A stretch of DNA of 62,292 nucleotides. It comes from Streptococcus caballi DSM 19004 (GTDB lineage: Bacteria; Bacillota; Bacilli; Lactobacillales; Streptococcaceae). The first letter of the stretch is position 1; each line of letters starts with the position of its first letter. The position numbers were made by a program, and so were the translations under genes. The notes beneath the pieces are model-generated. The model worked only from the letters and a program-made list of their open reading frames with translations. It had not been told where the DNA came from and ran no database searches. The DNA lies in NCBI RefSeq assembly GCF_000379985.1, contig NZ_KB904123.1, positions 1-62,292 on the forward strand. The letters run 5' to 3'. This document shows positions 1-7,824 of this stretch, in pieces.

Positions 1-16
1 AACCAAATAAAAAATC

Positions 17-42
17 AAAAAGCCAGATTTTATAGGCTTTTT
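17..42 (+). terminator. Intrinsic terminator of an upstream gene
   Basis: An 8-bp stem (AAAAAGCC / GGCTTTTT) with a 10-nt loop ends in a T run. It probably ends a gene left of the window. Confidence 0.6.
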
Positions 43-96
43 ATCCAGTTAATTTCTGCATATTCAGGTACTGCAATCCCCTCCTCTCCTTTTATC

Positions 97-119
97 CCCT
101 TGATGTTACAAGGGCTTTT
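97..119 (+). terminator. Weak hairpin with T tract
   Basis: CCCTTG and CAAGGG pair around a 6-nt loop and are followed by CTTTTG. It is a second, weaker terminator-like structure after 17-42. Confidence 0.35.
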
Positions 120-476
120 GTATATTCACCCGTTTTCCATCCGTCAAATTTGAGGTTTAGGAATTACCTAGAGCTAATTGTCTGGATTAAAACAAAAAAT
201 CTGATTGTTAAAGTATCGTCAGTTTCATTTGATCTTGGAACGAAAAACTAGATGTTAAGCAAAGTAATACAAACTCAAGTAAAAACTGATCAGATGATTA
301 AGCTGCTCAGAAGCTGGCCGTTTGGGTGAATGTTGAAGAGTTGTTTTGTTACATACCATGGTTGGAATTTTCCTGTGATAATGTTAGCTAACTTTAGAAT
401 TGAATGAAGGTAAGAAGAACTTAATTCTGAATTGGATTTATCAGCCTATTAATATCTTTAGAAGTGAGTTTTTTTC
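120..476. other. Non-coding stretch before the rimP promoter
   Basis: I see no ORF, tRNA or recognisable gene relic here. The stretch is AT-rich and lies between the upstream terminators and the rimP promoter. Confidence 0.5.
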
Positions 477-505
477 TTTGCATTTTCAAATAGTTGTGCT
501 ATAAT
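477..505 (+). promoter_or_regulatory. Promoter of the rimP-nusA-infB operon
   Basis: The -35 box is TTTGCA (477-482) and the -10 box is TATAAT (500-505), with a 17-bp spacer and an extended TGC before the -10. Transcription should begin near 512, leaving a leader of about 115 nt before rimP. The leader contains a GC-rich hairpin around 520-551 with no assigned function. Confidence 0.75.
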
Positions 506-626
506 ACATATTAATAATACAGAGAGGGGCGGAGTTGATTCTTCGCCTCTTATGTGTGTCATTATCTTTTAGCTTGAAGAGAGGCTTTGTAGACTCTGTT
601 CTGTTTTAGTTAAGGAGGGGATAGCA

Positions 627-1103
627 ATCGCAAAAGTTGATATTATTGATATCGTGACGCAAGTTGTCGCACCAGTTATAGAGGCACCTTTTGAACTAGT
701 TGATGTCGAATATGGAAAAATGGGCGGCGACTATGTACTCAGTATTTTAGTAGATAAGCCTGATGGTATTACGGTTGAAGATACGGCTGTTCTAACGGAC
801 ATCATTAGTCCGCTGTTGGACACCATCAAGCCTGATCCATTTCCCGACCAGTATATGCTGGAGGTTTCCAGTCCTGGTTTAGAGCGCCCTTTGAAAACAA
901 AGGAAGCTCTTAAAAATGCCATTGGTTCTTACATTAATGTTAGTCTCTACAAAGCCATTAATAAGGTTAAGGTTTTTGAAGGTGACTTGGTTTCTTTTGA
1001 GGATGGGACTTTAGTTATTGATTATTTGGACAAGACTCGTCACAAGATGGTGGAAATCCCTTACGAGGCAGTAGCTAAAGCACGTATGGCCGTTAAATTA
1101 TAA
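627..1103 (+). CDS. rimP: Ribosome maturation factor RimP, with probable AUC start
   Basis: RimP assists 30S subunit maturation in the cytoplasm. The SPGLERPL motif and the flanking sequence are typical of streptococcal RimP. The first in-frame GTG (654) has no Shine-Dalgarno sequence and would cut off the N-terminal helix. A strong AAGGAGG sits at 612-618, and an in-frame ATC at 627, 8 nt downstream, restores a normal-length protein of about 158 aa. An ATA at 621 is too close to the AAGGAGG. I therefore place the start at ATC 627. It is the first gene of the operon with nusA, ylxR, ylxQ and infB, as in other Firmicutes. The identity is certain; the start codon is inferred. Confidence 0.9.
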   Translation: MAKVDIIDIVTQVVAPVIEAPFELVDVEYGKMGGDYVLSILVDKPDGITVEDTAVLTDIISPLLDTIKPDPFPDQYMLEVSSPGLERPLKTKEALKNAIGSYINVSLYKAINKVKVFEGDLVSFEDGTLVIDYLDKTRHKMVEIPYEAVAKARMAVKL

Positions 1104-1191
1104 GTGTTAGGACAAGTTTAGCTAGCTGGATTTGTCGAGTTTTAGAAAGAAAGGATGCTAGCTCTGCTATTGGGCACGAGCAAGAAAGAAA

Positions 1192-2385
1192 ATGAGCAAG
1201 GAAATGCTAGAAGCCTTCCGTATTTTGGAAGAAGAAAAACACATTAACAAAGAAGACATCATTGATGCTGTTACTGAGTCATTGAAATCTGCTTACAAAC
1301 GTCGCTATGGTCAATCAGAATCATGTGTCATCGAGTTCGATGAGAAAACAGGCGACTTTAGAGTTTTCACAGTGCGTGAAGTGGTTGAAGAAGTTTTTGA
1401 CAGTCGTCTTGAGATTAGCCTGTCAGATGCTCTGAAAATTAGTTCAGCTTATGAACTTGGCGATAAAATTCGCTTTGAAGAATCTGTTGCTGAATTTGGT
1501 CGCGTCGCTGCGCAATCAGCTAAACAAACTATCATGGAAAAAATGCGCCGTCAAATGCGTGAAGTGACTTATAATGAGTACAAACAGCATGAAGGTGAAA
1601 TCATGACTGGTACGGTTGAACGCTTCGACCAACGTTTCATCTACGTTAATCTTGGCTCTTTGGAAGCTCAACTGTCTCATCAAGATCAAATTCCCGGTGA
1701 AACATGGAAATCACATGACCGTATTGAAGTTTACGTTTATAAAGTTGAAAATAATCCAAAAGGTGTCAACGTTTTTGTCAGCCGTAGCCATCCCCAATTC
1801 ATCAAACGCATCATGGAACAAGAAATTCCTGAAGTTTTTGATGGAACAGTGGAAATTATGAGCGTATCTCGTGAAGCGGGTGATCGTACTAAGGTTGCCG
1901 TTCGCAGTCATAATCCTAATGTTGATGCTATCGGAACCATTGTTGGTCGTGGTGGTTCAAACATCAAGAAAGTCATCAGCAAGTTCCATCCAAAACGTTA
2001 CGATGCTAAGACTGGTGTCGAAGTGCCAGTAGAAGAAAACATTGATGTTATTCAATGGGTTGACGATCCAGCTGAATTCATCTACAATGCTATCGCGCCA
2101 GCTGAAGTTGACATGGTTCTCTTTGATGATGAAGATTCAAAACGTGCGACAGTTGTTGTTCCTGACAACAAATTGTCACTTGCTATTGGTCGCCGTGGTC
2201 AAAACGTTCGCTTGGCTGCTCACTTGACAGGCTACCGCATTGACATCAAGTCAGCTTCTGAGTACGAAGCCCTCGAAGCAGAACGTGAAGCTCAAGCTGC
2301 CGCTTTAGAAGAAGCCGCACCAACAGAAGCAGTGTCAGCCGAAGAAGCAGCAGTTGAGCCAGAAGTATTAGAAGACGCAGAATAA
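1192..2385 (+). CDS. nusA: Transcription termination/antitermination factor NusA
   Basis: NusA binds RNA polymerase and nascent RNA and modulates pausing, termination and antitermination. The 397-aa protein has the N-terminal RNAP-binding domain (about 1-125), an S1 domain (about 135-200) and two KH domains; GRGG near 251 and GRRGQN near 333 are the KH loops. The tail is acidic and Glu/Ala-rich (about 365-397). It lies 88 bp after rimP with only a weak Shine-Dalgarno sequence. It is shorter than proteobacterial NusA because it lacks the C-terminal acidic repeats, as is usual for Firmicutes. Confidence 0.97.
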   Translation: MSKEMLEAFRILEEEKHINKEDIIDAVTESLKSAYKRRYGQSESCVIEFDEKTGDFRVFTVREVVEEVFDSRLEISLSDALKISSAYELGDKIRFEESVAEFGRVAAQSAKQTIMEKMRRQMREVTYNEYKQHEGEIMTGTVERFDQRFIYVNLGSLEAQLSHQDQIPGETWKSHDRIEVYVYKVENNPKGVNVFVSRSHPQFIKRIMEQEIPEVFDGTVEIMSVSREAGDRTKVAVRSHNPNVDAIGTIVGRGGSNIKKVISKFHPKRYDAKTGVEVPVEENIDVIQWVDDPAEFIYNAIAPAEVDMVLFDDEDSKRATVVVPDNKLSLAIGRRGQNVRLAAHLTGYRIDIKSASEYEALEAEREAQAAALEEAAPTEAVSAEEAAVEPEVLEDAE

Positions 2386-2408
2386 AAAAAGAAATACAGA
2401 GGTGTTTT

Positions 2409-2705
2409 ATGGCCAAAACAAGAAAAATACCTTTAAGAAAATCAGTTGTTTCAGATGAAGTGATCGATAAGCGTGATTTGCTTCGCATTGTCAAAAACAA
2501 AGAGGGTGAGATTTTTATCGACCCGACGGGCAAGAAAAACGGCCGTGGTGCTTACATCAAGCTAGACAATGAAGAAGCTCTCCTAGCGAAGAAGAAAAAG
2601 GTCTTCAATCGCAGTTTCTCTGTAGAAGTTCCAGAAGAATTTTACGATGAATTGATTGCCTATGTCGATCACAAAGTCAAAAGAAGAGAGTTAGGACTTG
2701 AATAA
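2409..2705 (+). CDS. ylxR: YlxR/RnpM family RNA-binding protein (DUF448)
   Basis: This is a small basic protein of 98 aa. The GRGAYI signature near residue 46 defines the YlxR (DUF448) family. The B. subtilis homologue has been reported to bind and modulate RNase P RNA (hence RnpM). It lies between nusA and the L7Ae-like gene in the conserved Firmicute order, and its last 8 nt overlap the next gene. An rnpB gene for RNase P RNA is also present in this window at 55065. Confidence 0.92.
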   Translation: MAKTRKIPLRKSVVSDEVIDKRDLLRIVKNKEGEIFIDPTGKKNGRGAYIKLDNEEALLAKKKKVFNRSFSVEVPEEFYDELIAYVDHKVKRRELGLE

Positions 2706-3000
2706 TTTAGATCACTTGTCAAATCTTATTGGCCTTGCGCAGCGTGCAGGAAAAGTCATTTCAGGTGAAGAGCTAGTAGTGAAGGCCATTCAAAATGGTA
2801 AGGCACAGCTTATTTTCCTAGCTAGTGATGCAGGCCCAAATCTGACTAAAAAAGTAACTGATAAAAGTCACTATTATAAAGTAGAAGTCTCCACAGTGTT
2901 TGATACACTGGAATTAAGTGCTGCACTCGGTAGACCGCGCAAGGTGGTCGCTATTGCAGACGCTGGATTTTCAAAGAAAATGAGGACTCTTATGGTATAA
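2698..3000 (+). CDS. ylxQ: YlxQ, L7Ae-type RNA-binding protein
   Basis: This 100-aa protein has an L7Ae/L30e/Gadd45-like fold. The [16 protein letters not shown] start and the glycine/lysine pattern are typical. L7Ae proteins bind kink-turns in RNA; the role of YlxQ in bacteria is not settled. The start is TTG at 2698, overlapping ylxR by 8 nt, which suggests translational coupling. It lies 19 bp before infB. Confidence 0.88.
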   Translation: MNNLDHLSNLIGLAQRAGKVISGEELVVKAIQNGKAQLIFLASDAGPNLTKKVTDKSHYYKVEVSTVFDTLELSAALGRPRKVVAIADAGFSKKMRTLMV

Positions 3001-3019
3001 AAGAATAGGAGGACATCAA

Positions 3020-5863
3020 TTGTCAAAGAAAAGATTACATGAAATTGCTAAAGAAATTGGCAAAACCAGTAAGGAAGTTGTTGAGCATGCGCAAGCACTT
3101 GGGCTTCCTGTTAAGAGCCATTCTTCTAGCGTTGAAGAAAGTGATGCTAAGCGCATCGTAGCAAGTTTTGGCGACAAGCCTAAGGCTGAAAAGTTAGCAC
3201 CTGCTACGGTTGAAAAAGCTACATCAGCACCTAAACAGGAAAGTAGGCTAGGAGCACAGCCTCAAGCAAAAGCTGAGGTGCAAGCTGCTCCTGCCAAACC
3301 GGCTGAGGAAGCACCTGTTAAGCCAAAACCTCAAAGCCGTAATTTCAAGGCGGAACGCGAAGCGCGTGCTAAAGCAGAAGCGGAACGTCGTGCTAACGGT
3401 GGTGGGCGCGATAATCGTAATGGCAATCGCAATAATGATCGTCGCGATAACCGTCGTAATAATAACCGTAACCAGAGTCACAACGACCGTAATCAAGGTA
3501 ATGGTCGTCAGGATAATCGCAACACCCAAAGTCGTGACCGTAATTTCCAAGGAAATAATCGGAACGACAACCGCCGCAATGACAATCGCAATCAAAATCG
3601 TCAGCAGCAGACTGGACCACGTATTGATTTCAAGGCGCGTGCAGCTGCTCTGAAAGCGGAGCAAAATGCGGAGTATTCCCGTACTAGTGAAGCCCGTTTC
3701 CGTGAACAAGAAGAAGCCAAGCAGCGTGCTGTTCGTGAAGCACAGGCTGCGAAACAAGCTGCTATCAAAGCTCAAGAAGCGGAGCGTCAGGCACAATTAG
3801 CTGCGCAAGCACAGGCTGATGCTCCTAAGAAAGCAGAAGCTAAGAAGCAAACTGTAGCTACTCAAACAGCGCCAAAGGTACAGGATACTCGTCGGAAGAA
3901 ACAAGCTCGTCTAGAGAAATCACGCGACCATGATTATCGTCATGAGGATGGACCAAAGCAAGCTAAGAATAAAAAGTGGAATAGTCAAAACCAAGTGAGA
4001 AATCAAAGAAATAGTAACTGGAATAACAGCAAGAAGAATAAAAAAGGGAAGAATAATCGTAACGCAGCGGCTAAGCCAGCTACCGAGCGTAAATTCCATG
4101 AATTACCTAAGGAGTTTGAATATACTGAAGGTATGACAGTTGCGGAAATCGCAAAACGTATCAAACGCGAACCTGCAGAAATTGTAAAAAAACTCTTTAT
4201 GATGGGTGTCATGGCAACTCAAAACCAATCTTTAGATGCAGATACCATTGAGCTCCTTATGGTGGATTATGGCATTGAAGCTCACAAGAAGGTTGAGGTG
4301 GATAATGCCGACATCGAACGTTTCTTTGTTGATGAAGACTATCTCAATCCGGAAAATATGGTTGAGCGTGCACCAGTCGTAACCATCATGGGACACGTTG
4401 ACCACGGTAAAACAACCCTTTTAGATACTTTGCGTAATTCGCGTGTAGCAACAGGCGAAGCTGGTGGTATCACTCAACATATTGGTGCTTATCAAATCAT
4501 TGAAAATGGTAAGAAAATTACTTTCCTTGATACACCAGGACACGCGGCCTTTACATCAATGCGTGCACGTGGAGCTTCAATCACTGATATTACTATCCTG
4601 ATTGTTGCTGCGGATGATGGTGTTATGCCACAAACTATCGAAGCTATCAATCATTCAAAAGCTGCTGGAGTTCCAATTATTGTTGCTATCAACAAGATTG
4701 ATAAACCAGGTGCTAATCCAGAGCGTGTTATCGGGGAATTGGCAGAGCATGGTATTATTTCGACTGCATGGGGCGGTGACTGTGAATTTGTTGAAATTTC
4801 AGCTAAATTCGGTCAAAACATCGAAGAATTACTTGAAACAGTCCTTCTTGTTGCTGAAATGGAAGAACTAAAGGCAGATCCAACAGTTCGTGCTATCGGT
4901 ACAGTTATCGAAGCTCGTCTTGACAAAGGTAAAGGGGCAGTTGCAACCCTTCTTGTTCAACAAGGTACCCTTCATGTTCAAGACCCAATCGTTGTTGGAA
5001 ATACCTTTGGGCGTGTCCGTGCTATGGCTAACGACCTTGGCCGTCGTGTGAAATTCGCAGAGCCTTCAACGCCAGTTTCTATCACAGGTCTGAACGAAGC
5101 ACCTATGGCAGGTGACCACTTTGCCGTTTATGAAGATGAAAAAGCTGCGCGTGCAGCAGGAGAAGAACGTGCTAAGCGTGCTCTCATGAAACAACGCCAA
5201 AAAACACAACGTGTATCACTTGAAAATCTCTTTGATACCCTCAAAGCTGGTGAAGTAAAATCTGTCAATGTCATCATCAAAGCTGATGTTCAAGGTTCTG
5301 TTGAAGCCCTTGCTGCCTCGCTTCTCAAGATTGATGTTGAAGGTGTCAAAGTTAATGTAGTTCATAGTGCAGTCGGAGCTATCAACGAGTCAGATATTAC
5401 CCTTGCTGAGGCATCAAATGCTGTTGTCATCGGATTTAACGTCCGCCCTACACCGCAGGCCCGTCAACAAGCTGAAACAGATGATGTGGAAATCCGTCTT
5501 CACTCTATCATTTACAAGGTGATCGAAGAAGTAGAAGATGCCATGAAAGGGATGCTTGACCCAGAATTTGAAGAAAAAGTCATCGGTGAAGCTATTATCC
5601 GTGAGACCTTCAAAGTTTCCAAAGTGGGAACTATCGGTGGATTCATGGTTACTAGTGGTAAAATCACTCGCGATTCAAGTGCTCGCGTTATCCGTGACGG
5701 TGTCGTTGTCTTTGATGGCAAACTTGCTAGCCTTAAACATTACAAAGATGATGTGAAAGAAGTTGGTAATGGTCAAGAAGGTGGTCTCATGATTGAGAAC
5801 TATAACGATATTAAAGTGGATGATGTGATTGAGGCTTATGTCATGGAGGAAATTAAGCGCTAA
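3020..5863 (+). CDS. infB: Translation initiation factor IF-2
   Basis: IF-2 is a GTPase that places initiator fMet-tRNA on the 30S subunit and promotes subunit joining. The 947-aa protein begins with TTG (3020) after a good AGGAGG. Residues about 45-365 form a long, low-complexity, charged linker rich in Asn, Arg, Gln and Ala. The IF2_N module follows, then the G domain with GHVDHGKTT near 457 and NKID near 557, then domains II-IV. The Asn/Arg-rich segment (3400-3620) gives long open shadows in other frames; these are composition effects, not genes. It is probably the last gene of the operon from 477, though the downstream terminator is 180 bp away. Confidence 0.98.
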   Translation: MSKKRLHEIAKEIGKTSKEVVEHAQALGLPVKSHSSSVEESDAKRIVASFGDKPKAEKLAPATVEKATSAPKQESRLGAQPQAKAEVQAAPAKPAEEAPVKPKPQSRNFKAEREARAKAEAERRANGGGRDNRNGNRNNDRRDNRRNNNRNQSHNDRNQGNGRQDNRNTQSRDRNFQGNNRNDNRRNDNRNQNRQQQTGPRIDFKARAAALKAEQNAEYSRTSEARFREQEEAKQRAVREAQAAKQAAIKAQEAERQAQLAAQAQADAPKKAEAKKQTVATQTAPKVQDTRRKKQARLEKSRDHDYRHEDGPKQAKNKKWNSQNQVRNQRNSNWNNSKKNKKGKNNRNAAAKPATERKFHELPKEFEYTEGMTVAEIAKRIKREPAEIVKKLFMMGVMATQNQSLDADTIELLMVDYGIEAHKKVEVDNADIERFFVDEDYLNPENMVERAPVVTIMGHVDHGKTTLLDTLRNSRVATGEAGGITQHIGAYQIIENGKKITFLDTPGHAAFTSMRARGASITDITILIVAADDGVMPQTIEAINHSKAAGVPIIVAINKIDKPGANPERVIGELAEHGIISTAWGGDCEFVEISAKFGQNIEELLETVLLVAEMEELKADPTVRAIGTVIEARLDKGKGAVATLLVQQGTLHVQDPIVVGNTFGRVRAMANDLGRRVKFAEPSTPVSITGLNEAPMAGDHFAVYEDEKAARAAGEERAKRALMKQRQKTQRVSLENLFDTLKAGEVKSVNVIIKADVQGSVEALAASLLKIDVEGVKVNVVHSAVGAINESDITLAEASNAVVIGFNVRPTPQARQQAETDDVEIRLHSIIYKVIEEVEDAMKGMLDPEFEEKVIGEAIIRETFKVSKVGTIGGFMVTSGKITRDSSARVIRDGVVVFDGKLASLKHYKDDVKEVGNGQEGGLMIENYNDIKVDDVIEAYVMEEIKR

Positions 5864-6222
5864 TTGAAGAGCCAGTCAGTTTATCTTTTATGACTTCGGT
5901 AAGTTGGTTTATCCTACTCAAGTACAGTCTTCGCCTCCTGGCCGTGTGCTAAATGAAAACTGAACATACATGTATATTGTTGTTTGGTGTTTCCTAAAAT
6001 CTTGCTCCCACCTTGCCTATTGTTTGAGGCTTTATAAAAAAGAAAAAGCTAGACTGTCTAGGTCTGGCTTTTCTAACAAGGCTGGTTTATCAGCTCTAAG
6101 ACAAAAGAAAGGAATGGAACCCGAGCGGAAAACTAAGAATTAGAGGAGCCCCTTCTAGAATCAGACTTTCAGGCGACTTTCCAAATTTCAGTTGTTTTCT
6201 GTTTGTTCTTGGTATCATAATT
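5864..6222. other. Intergenic region separating infB from rbfA
   Basis: These 359 bp contain no supported gene. They hold a terminator at 6044-6072 and then about 150 bp up to rbfA. No Shine-Dalgarno sequence precedes the rbfA ATG. An extended -10-like TGGTATCAT lies at 6210-6218. Confidence 0.6.
6044..6072 (+). terminator. Intrinsic terminator after infB
   Basis: An 11-bp stem (AAAAGCTAGAC / GTCTGGCTTTT, one G-U pair) surrounds a 7-nt loop and ends in a T tract. It should end the rimP-infB transcript before rbfA. Confidence 0.7.
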
Positions 6223-6573
6223 ATGGCTAACCATCGTATTGACCGTGTTGGTATGGAAATCAAGCGTGAAGTTAATGAAATCTTGCAAAAGAAAGTGCGT
6301 GACCCACGTGTGCAAGGTGTGACCATCACTGATGTGCAAATGCTGGGTGACTTGTCTGCGGCTAAGGTTTACTACACTATTCATAGTGATTTAGCTTCTG
6401 ACAATCAAAAAGCACAAATTGGACTGGAAAAAGCAACAGGCACTATCAAACGTGAACTGGGTAAGAATTTGACCATGTACAAGATTCCAGATTTGATTTT
6501 CATTAAAGACGAATCCCTCGAATATGGAAACAAAATTGACCAGATGCTTCGTGACCTTGAAGCTAAAAAATAA
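6223..6573 (+). CDS. rbfA: Ribosome-binding factor A (RbfA)
   Basis: RbfA binds immature 30S subunits and supports late processing of the 16S rRNA 5' end. At 116 aa it is full length, and its N-terminal [11 protein letters not shown] and central VTITDV motifs are typical. The ATG at 6223 matches family starts but has no Shine-Dalgarno sequence. An extended -10-like TGGTATCAT ends only 4 nt upstream, so a very short or absent leader is possible. In many Firmicutes rbfA is transcribed with infB; here a terminator separates them. Confidence 0.95.
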   Translation: MANHRIDRVGMEIKREVNEILQKKVRDPRVQGVTITDVQMLGDLSAAKVYYTIHSDLASDNQKAQIGLEKATGTIKRELGKNLTMYKIPDLIFIKDESLEYGNKIDQMLRDLEAKK

Positions 6574-6584
6574 GGAAAATCATC

Positions 6585-6616
6585 AAAAGGACTGGGCGCA
6601 GACGCTCAGTCCTTTT
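6585..6616 (+). terminator. Intrinsic terminator after rbfA
   Basis: A 14-bp stem (AAAAGGACTGGGCG / CGCTCAGTCCTTTT, one G-U pair) has a 4-nt loop and ends in TTTT. Confidence 0.85.
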
Positions 6617-6617
6617 G

Positions 6618-6626
6618 TGCTATAAT
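6618..6626 (+). promoter_or_regulatory. Extended -10 promoter for the LOG/NTase pair
   Basis: TGCTATAAT lies directly after the rbfA terminator and 37 bp before the next ATG. No good -35 box is visible, which fits an extended -10 promoter. Confidence 0.6.
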
Positions 6627-6662
6627 AAGGAGTGGTTTTTAGATTGGAGTTGTAAGTTTGAC

Positions 6663-7223
6663 ATGAATATTACAGTTTATCTCGGTGCCAGTCTTGGTAA
6701 GGACAGCATCTATGAAGAGGCAACTATTGAGCTTGCCAAATGGATTGCGGCTAGGGGCAATAGCCTCGTTTACGGTGGTAGCAAGGCTGGTCTCATGGGC
6801 GTCCTCGCTGATACTGTTTTGGCAAATGGCGGTAAGGCTATTGGCATTATTCCTGAATTTCTCAAAGAGCGCGAAATTGCCCACGACAAGCTGACATCAC
6901 TGACAGTGGTTGAGAGTATGAGTGAGCGTAAGCATCTGATGATGGAGATGGGTGATGTCCTCATTGCTCTGCCTGGTGGTCCGGGCACGCTTGAGGAAAT
7001 CACGGAGGTCATCTCGCTGGCCCGGGTTGGCAAAAACAGCAAGCCCTGCGTATTACTCAACATCAATGGCTACTATAACCCGCTCAAGGCTCAGTTTGAC
7101 GCCATGGTGGCAGAAGGCTTTTTGACGGCTGATGCCCGCGCTAAGATCCTCTTCACTGACAACTTCGAAGCTATTGAGCGCTTCGTTGCGACCTACATCC
7201 CACCTGCCTGGAGGAAATATTGA
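6663..7223 (+). CDS. LOG-family nucleotide 5'-monophosphate phosphoribohydrolase-like protein
   Basis: This 186-aa protein has the LOG (TIGR00730) signatures GGSKAGLMG near 38 and PGGPGTLEE near 103. Family members cleave the N-glycosidic bond of nucleoside 5'-monophosphates, including cytokinin-type ones; the substrate in streptococci is not established. I chose ATG 6663, which gives the typical MNITVYLGAS start. The stop overlaps the next start by one base, so the two genes are probably coupled. Confidence 0.85.
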   Translation: MNITVYLGASLGKDSIYEEATIELAKWIAARGNSLVYGGSKAGLMGVLADTVLANGGKAIGIIPEFLKEREIAHDKLTSLTVVESMSERKHLMMEMGDVLIALPGGPGTLEEITEVISLARVGKNSKPCVLLNINGYYNPLKAQFDAMVAEGFLTADARAKILFTDNFEAIERFVATYIPPAWRKY

Positions 7224-7774
7224 TGGATTTGCATAAACTTTTTGAGAGTGACCCAGAACTGATGCGCCTTTTGAGGATAATAGCAGAGCTAGGCTTACAA
7301 GACTGCTGGCTGGCAGCGGGCACTCTGCGCAACTATGTCTGGAATGTCCTATCAGACCGACCAGGCTTAGAAGACGCCAGTGATTTAGATGTGGTTTTCT
7401 ATGACCAAGCAGTTTCCTATGAGGACACGCTGGCGCTGCAGGCAGACCTCAATCACCGCTACCCCACCTATCAATGGGAAGTCAAAAACCAAGTCTATAT
7501 GCATAGCCATAGCCCCAATACCCAGCCCTACCAGTCGGCTACTGATGCAATTTCCAAGTATCCTGAACGCTGCACTGCAATTGCTGCGCGCTTGAACGAA
7601 CAAGGCCACATAGACCTTTTTCTTCCCTACGGCGCAGCAGACATTGAGCAATTTATCGTGCAGCCTACCCCGCACTTTGTTGCAGATCCTGAGCGCATGA
7701 CCGTCTACCGCAAGCGCATGGCAAAGAAAGACTGGGCGGATAAGTGGGAGAAGTTGAGAGTGGAAGAGATGTAA
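7223..7774 (+). CDS. Nucleotidyltransferase-fold family protein (PF06042 type)
   Basis: This 183-aa protein resembles the NTP_transf_6 family (formerly DUF925), with AAGTLRNYVWN near 33 and SDLDVVFYD near 53. The Asp pair of the latter fits nucleotidyltransferase metal ligands. The substrate is unknown. It overlaps the LOG gene by one base (TGATG). A GGAGG precedes the start. Confidence 0.75.
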   Translation: MDLHKLFESDPELMRLLRIIAELGLQDCWLAAGTLRNYVWNVLSDRPGLEDASDLDVVFYDQAVSYEDTLALQADLNHRYPTYQWEVKNQVYMHSHSPNTQPYQSATDAISKYPERCTAIAARLNEQGHIDLFLPYGAADIEQFIVQPTPHFVADPERMTVYRKRMAKKDWADKWEKLRVEEM

Positions 7775-7780
7775 ACAGAA

Positions 7781-7811
7781 AAAAGCATTCGATCTATGAG
7801 CGAATGCTTTT
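7781..7811. terminator. Bidirectional terminator between convergent genes
   Basis: A perfect 11-bp stem (AAAAGCATTCG / CGAATGCTTTT) with a 9-nt loop and A/T flanks can serve both the + strand pair and the minus-strand surface protein. Confidence 0.8.
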
Positions 7812-7824
7812 CATTAGGGATAAA

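Noticed and set aside
512..620. Structured leader of rimP as a riboswitch
   Set aside because: One GC-rich hairpin is visible, but there is no recognisable aptamer core or terminator/antiterminator pair.
3248..3796. Long open frames on both strands inside the 5' half of infB
   Set aside because: They come from the Asn/Arg/Gln-rich repeats of the IF-2 linker. They have no ribosome sites and no family features.
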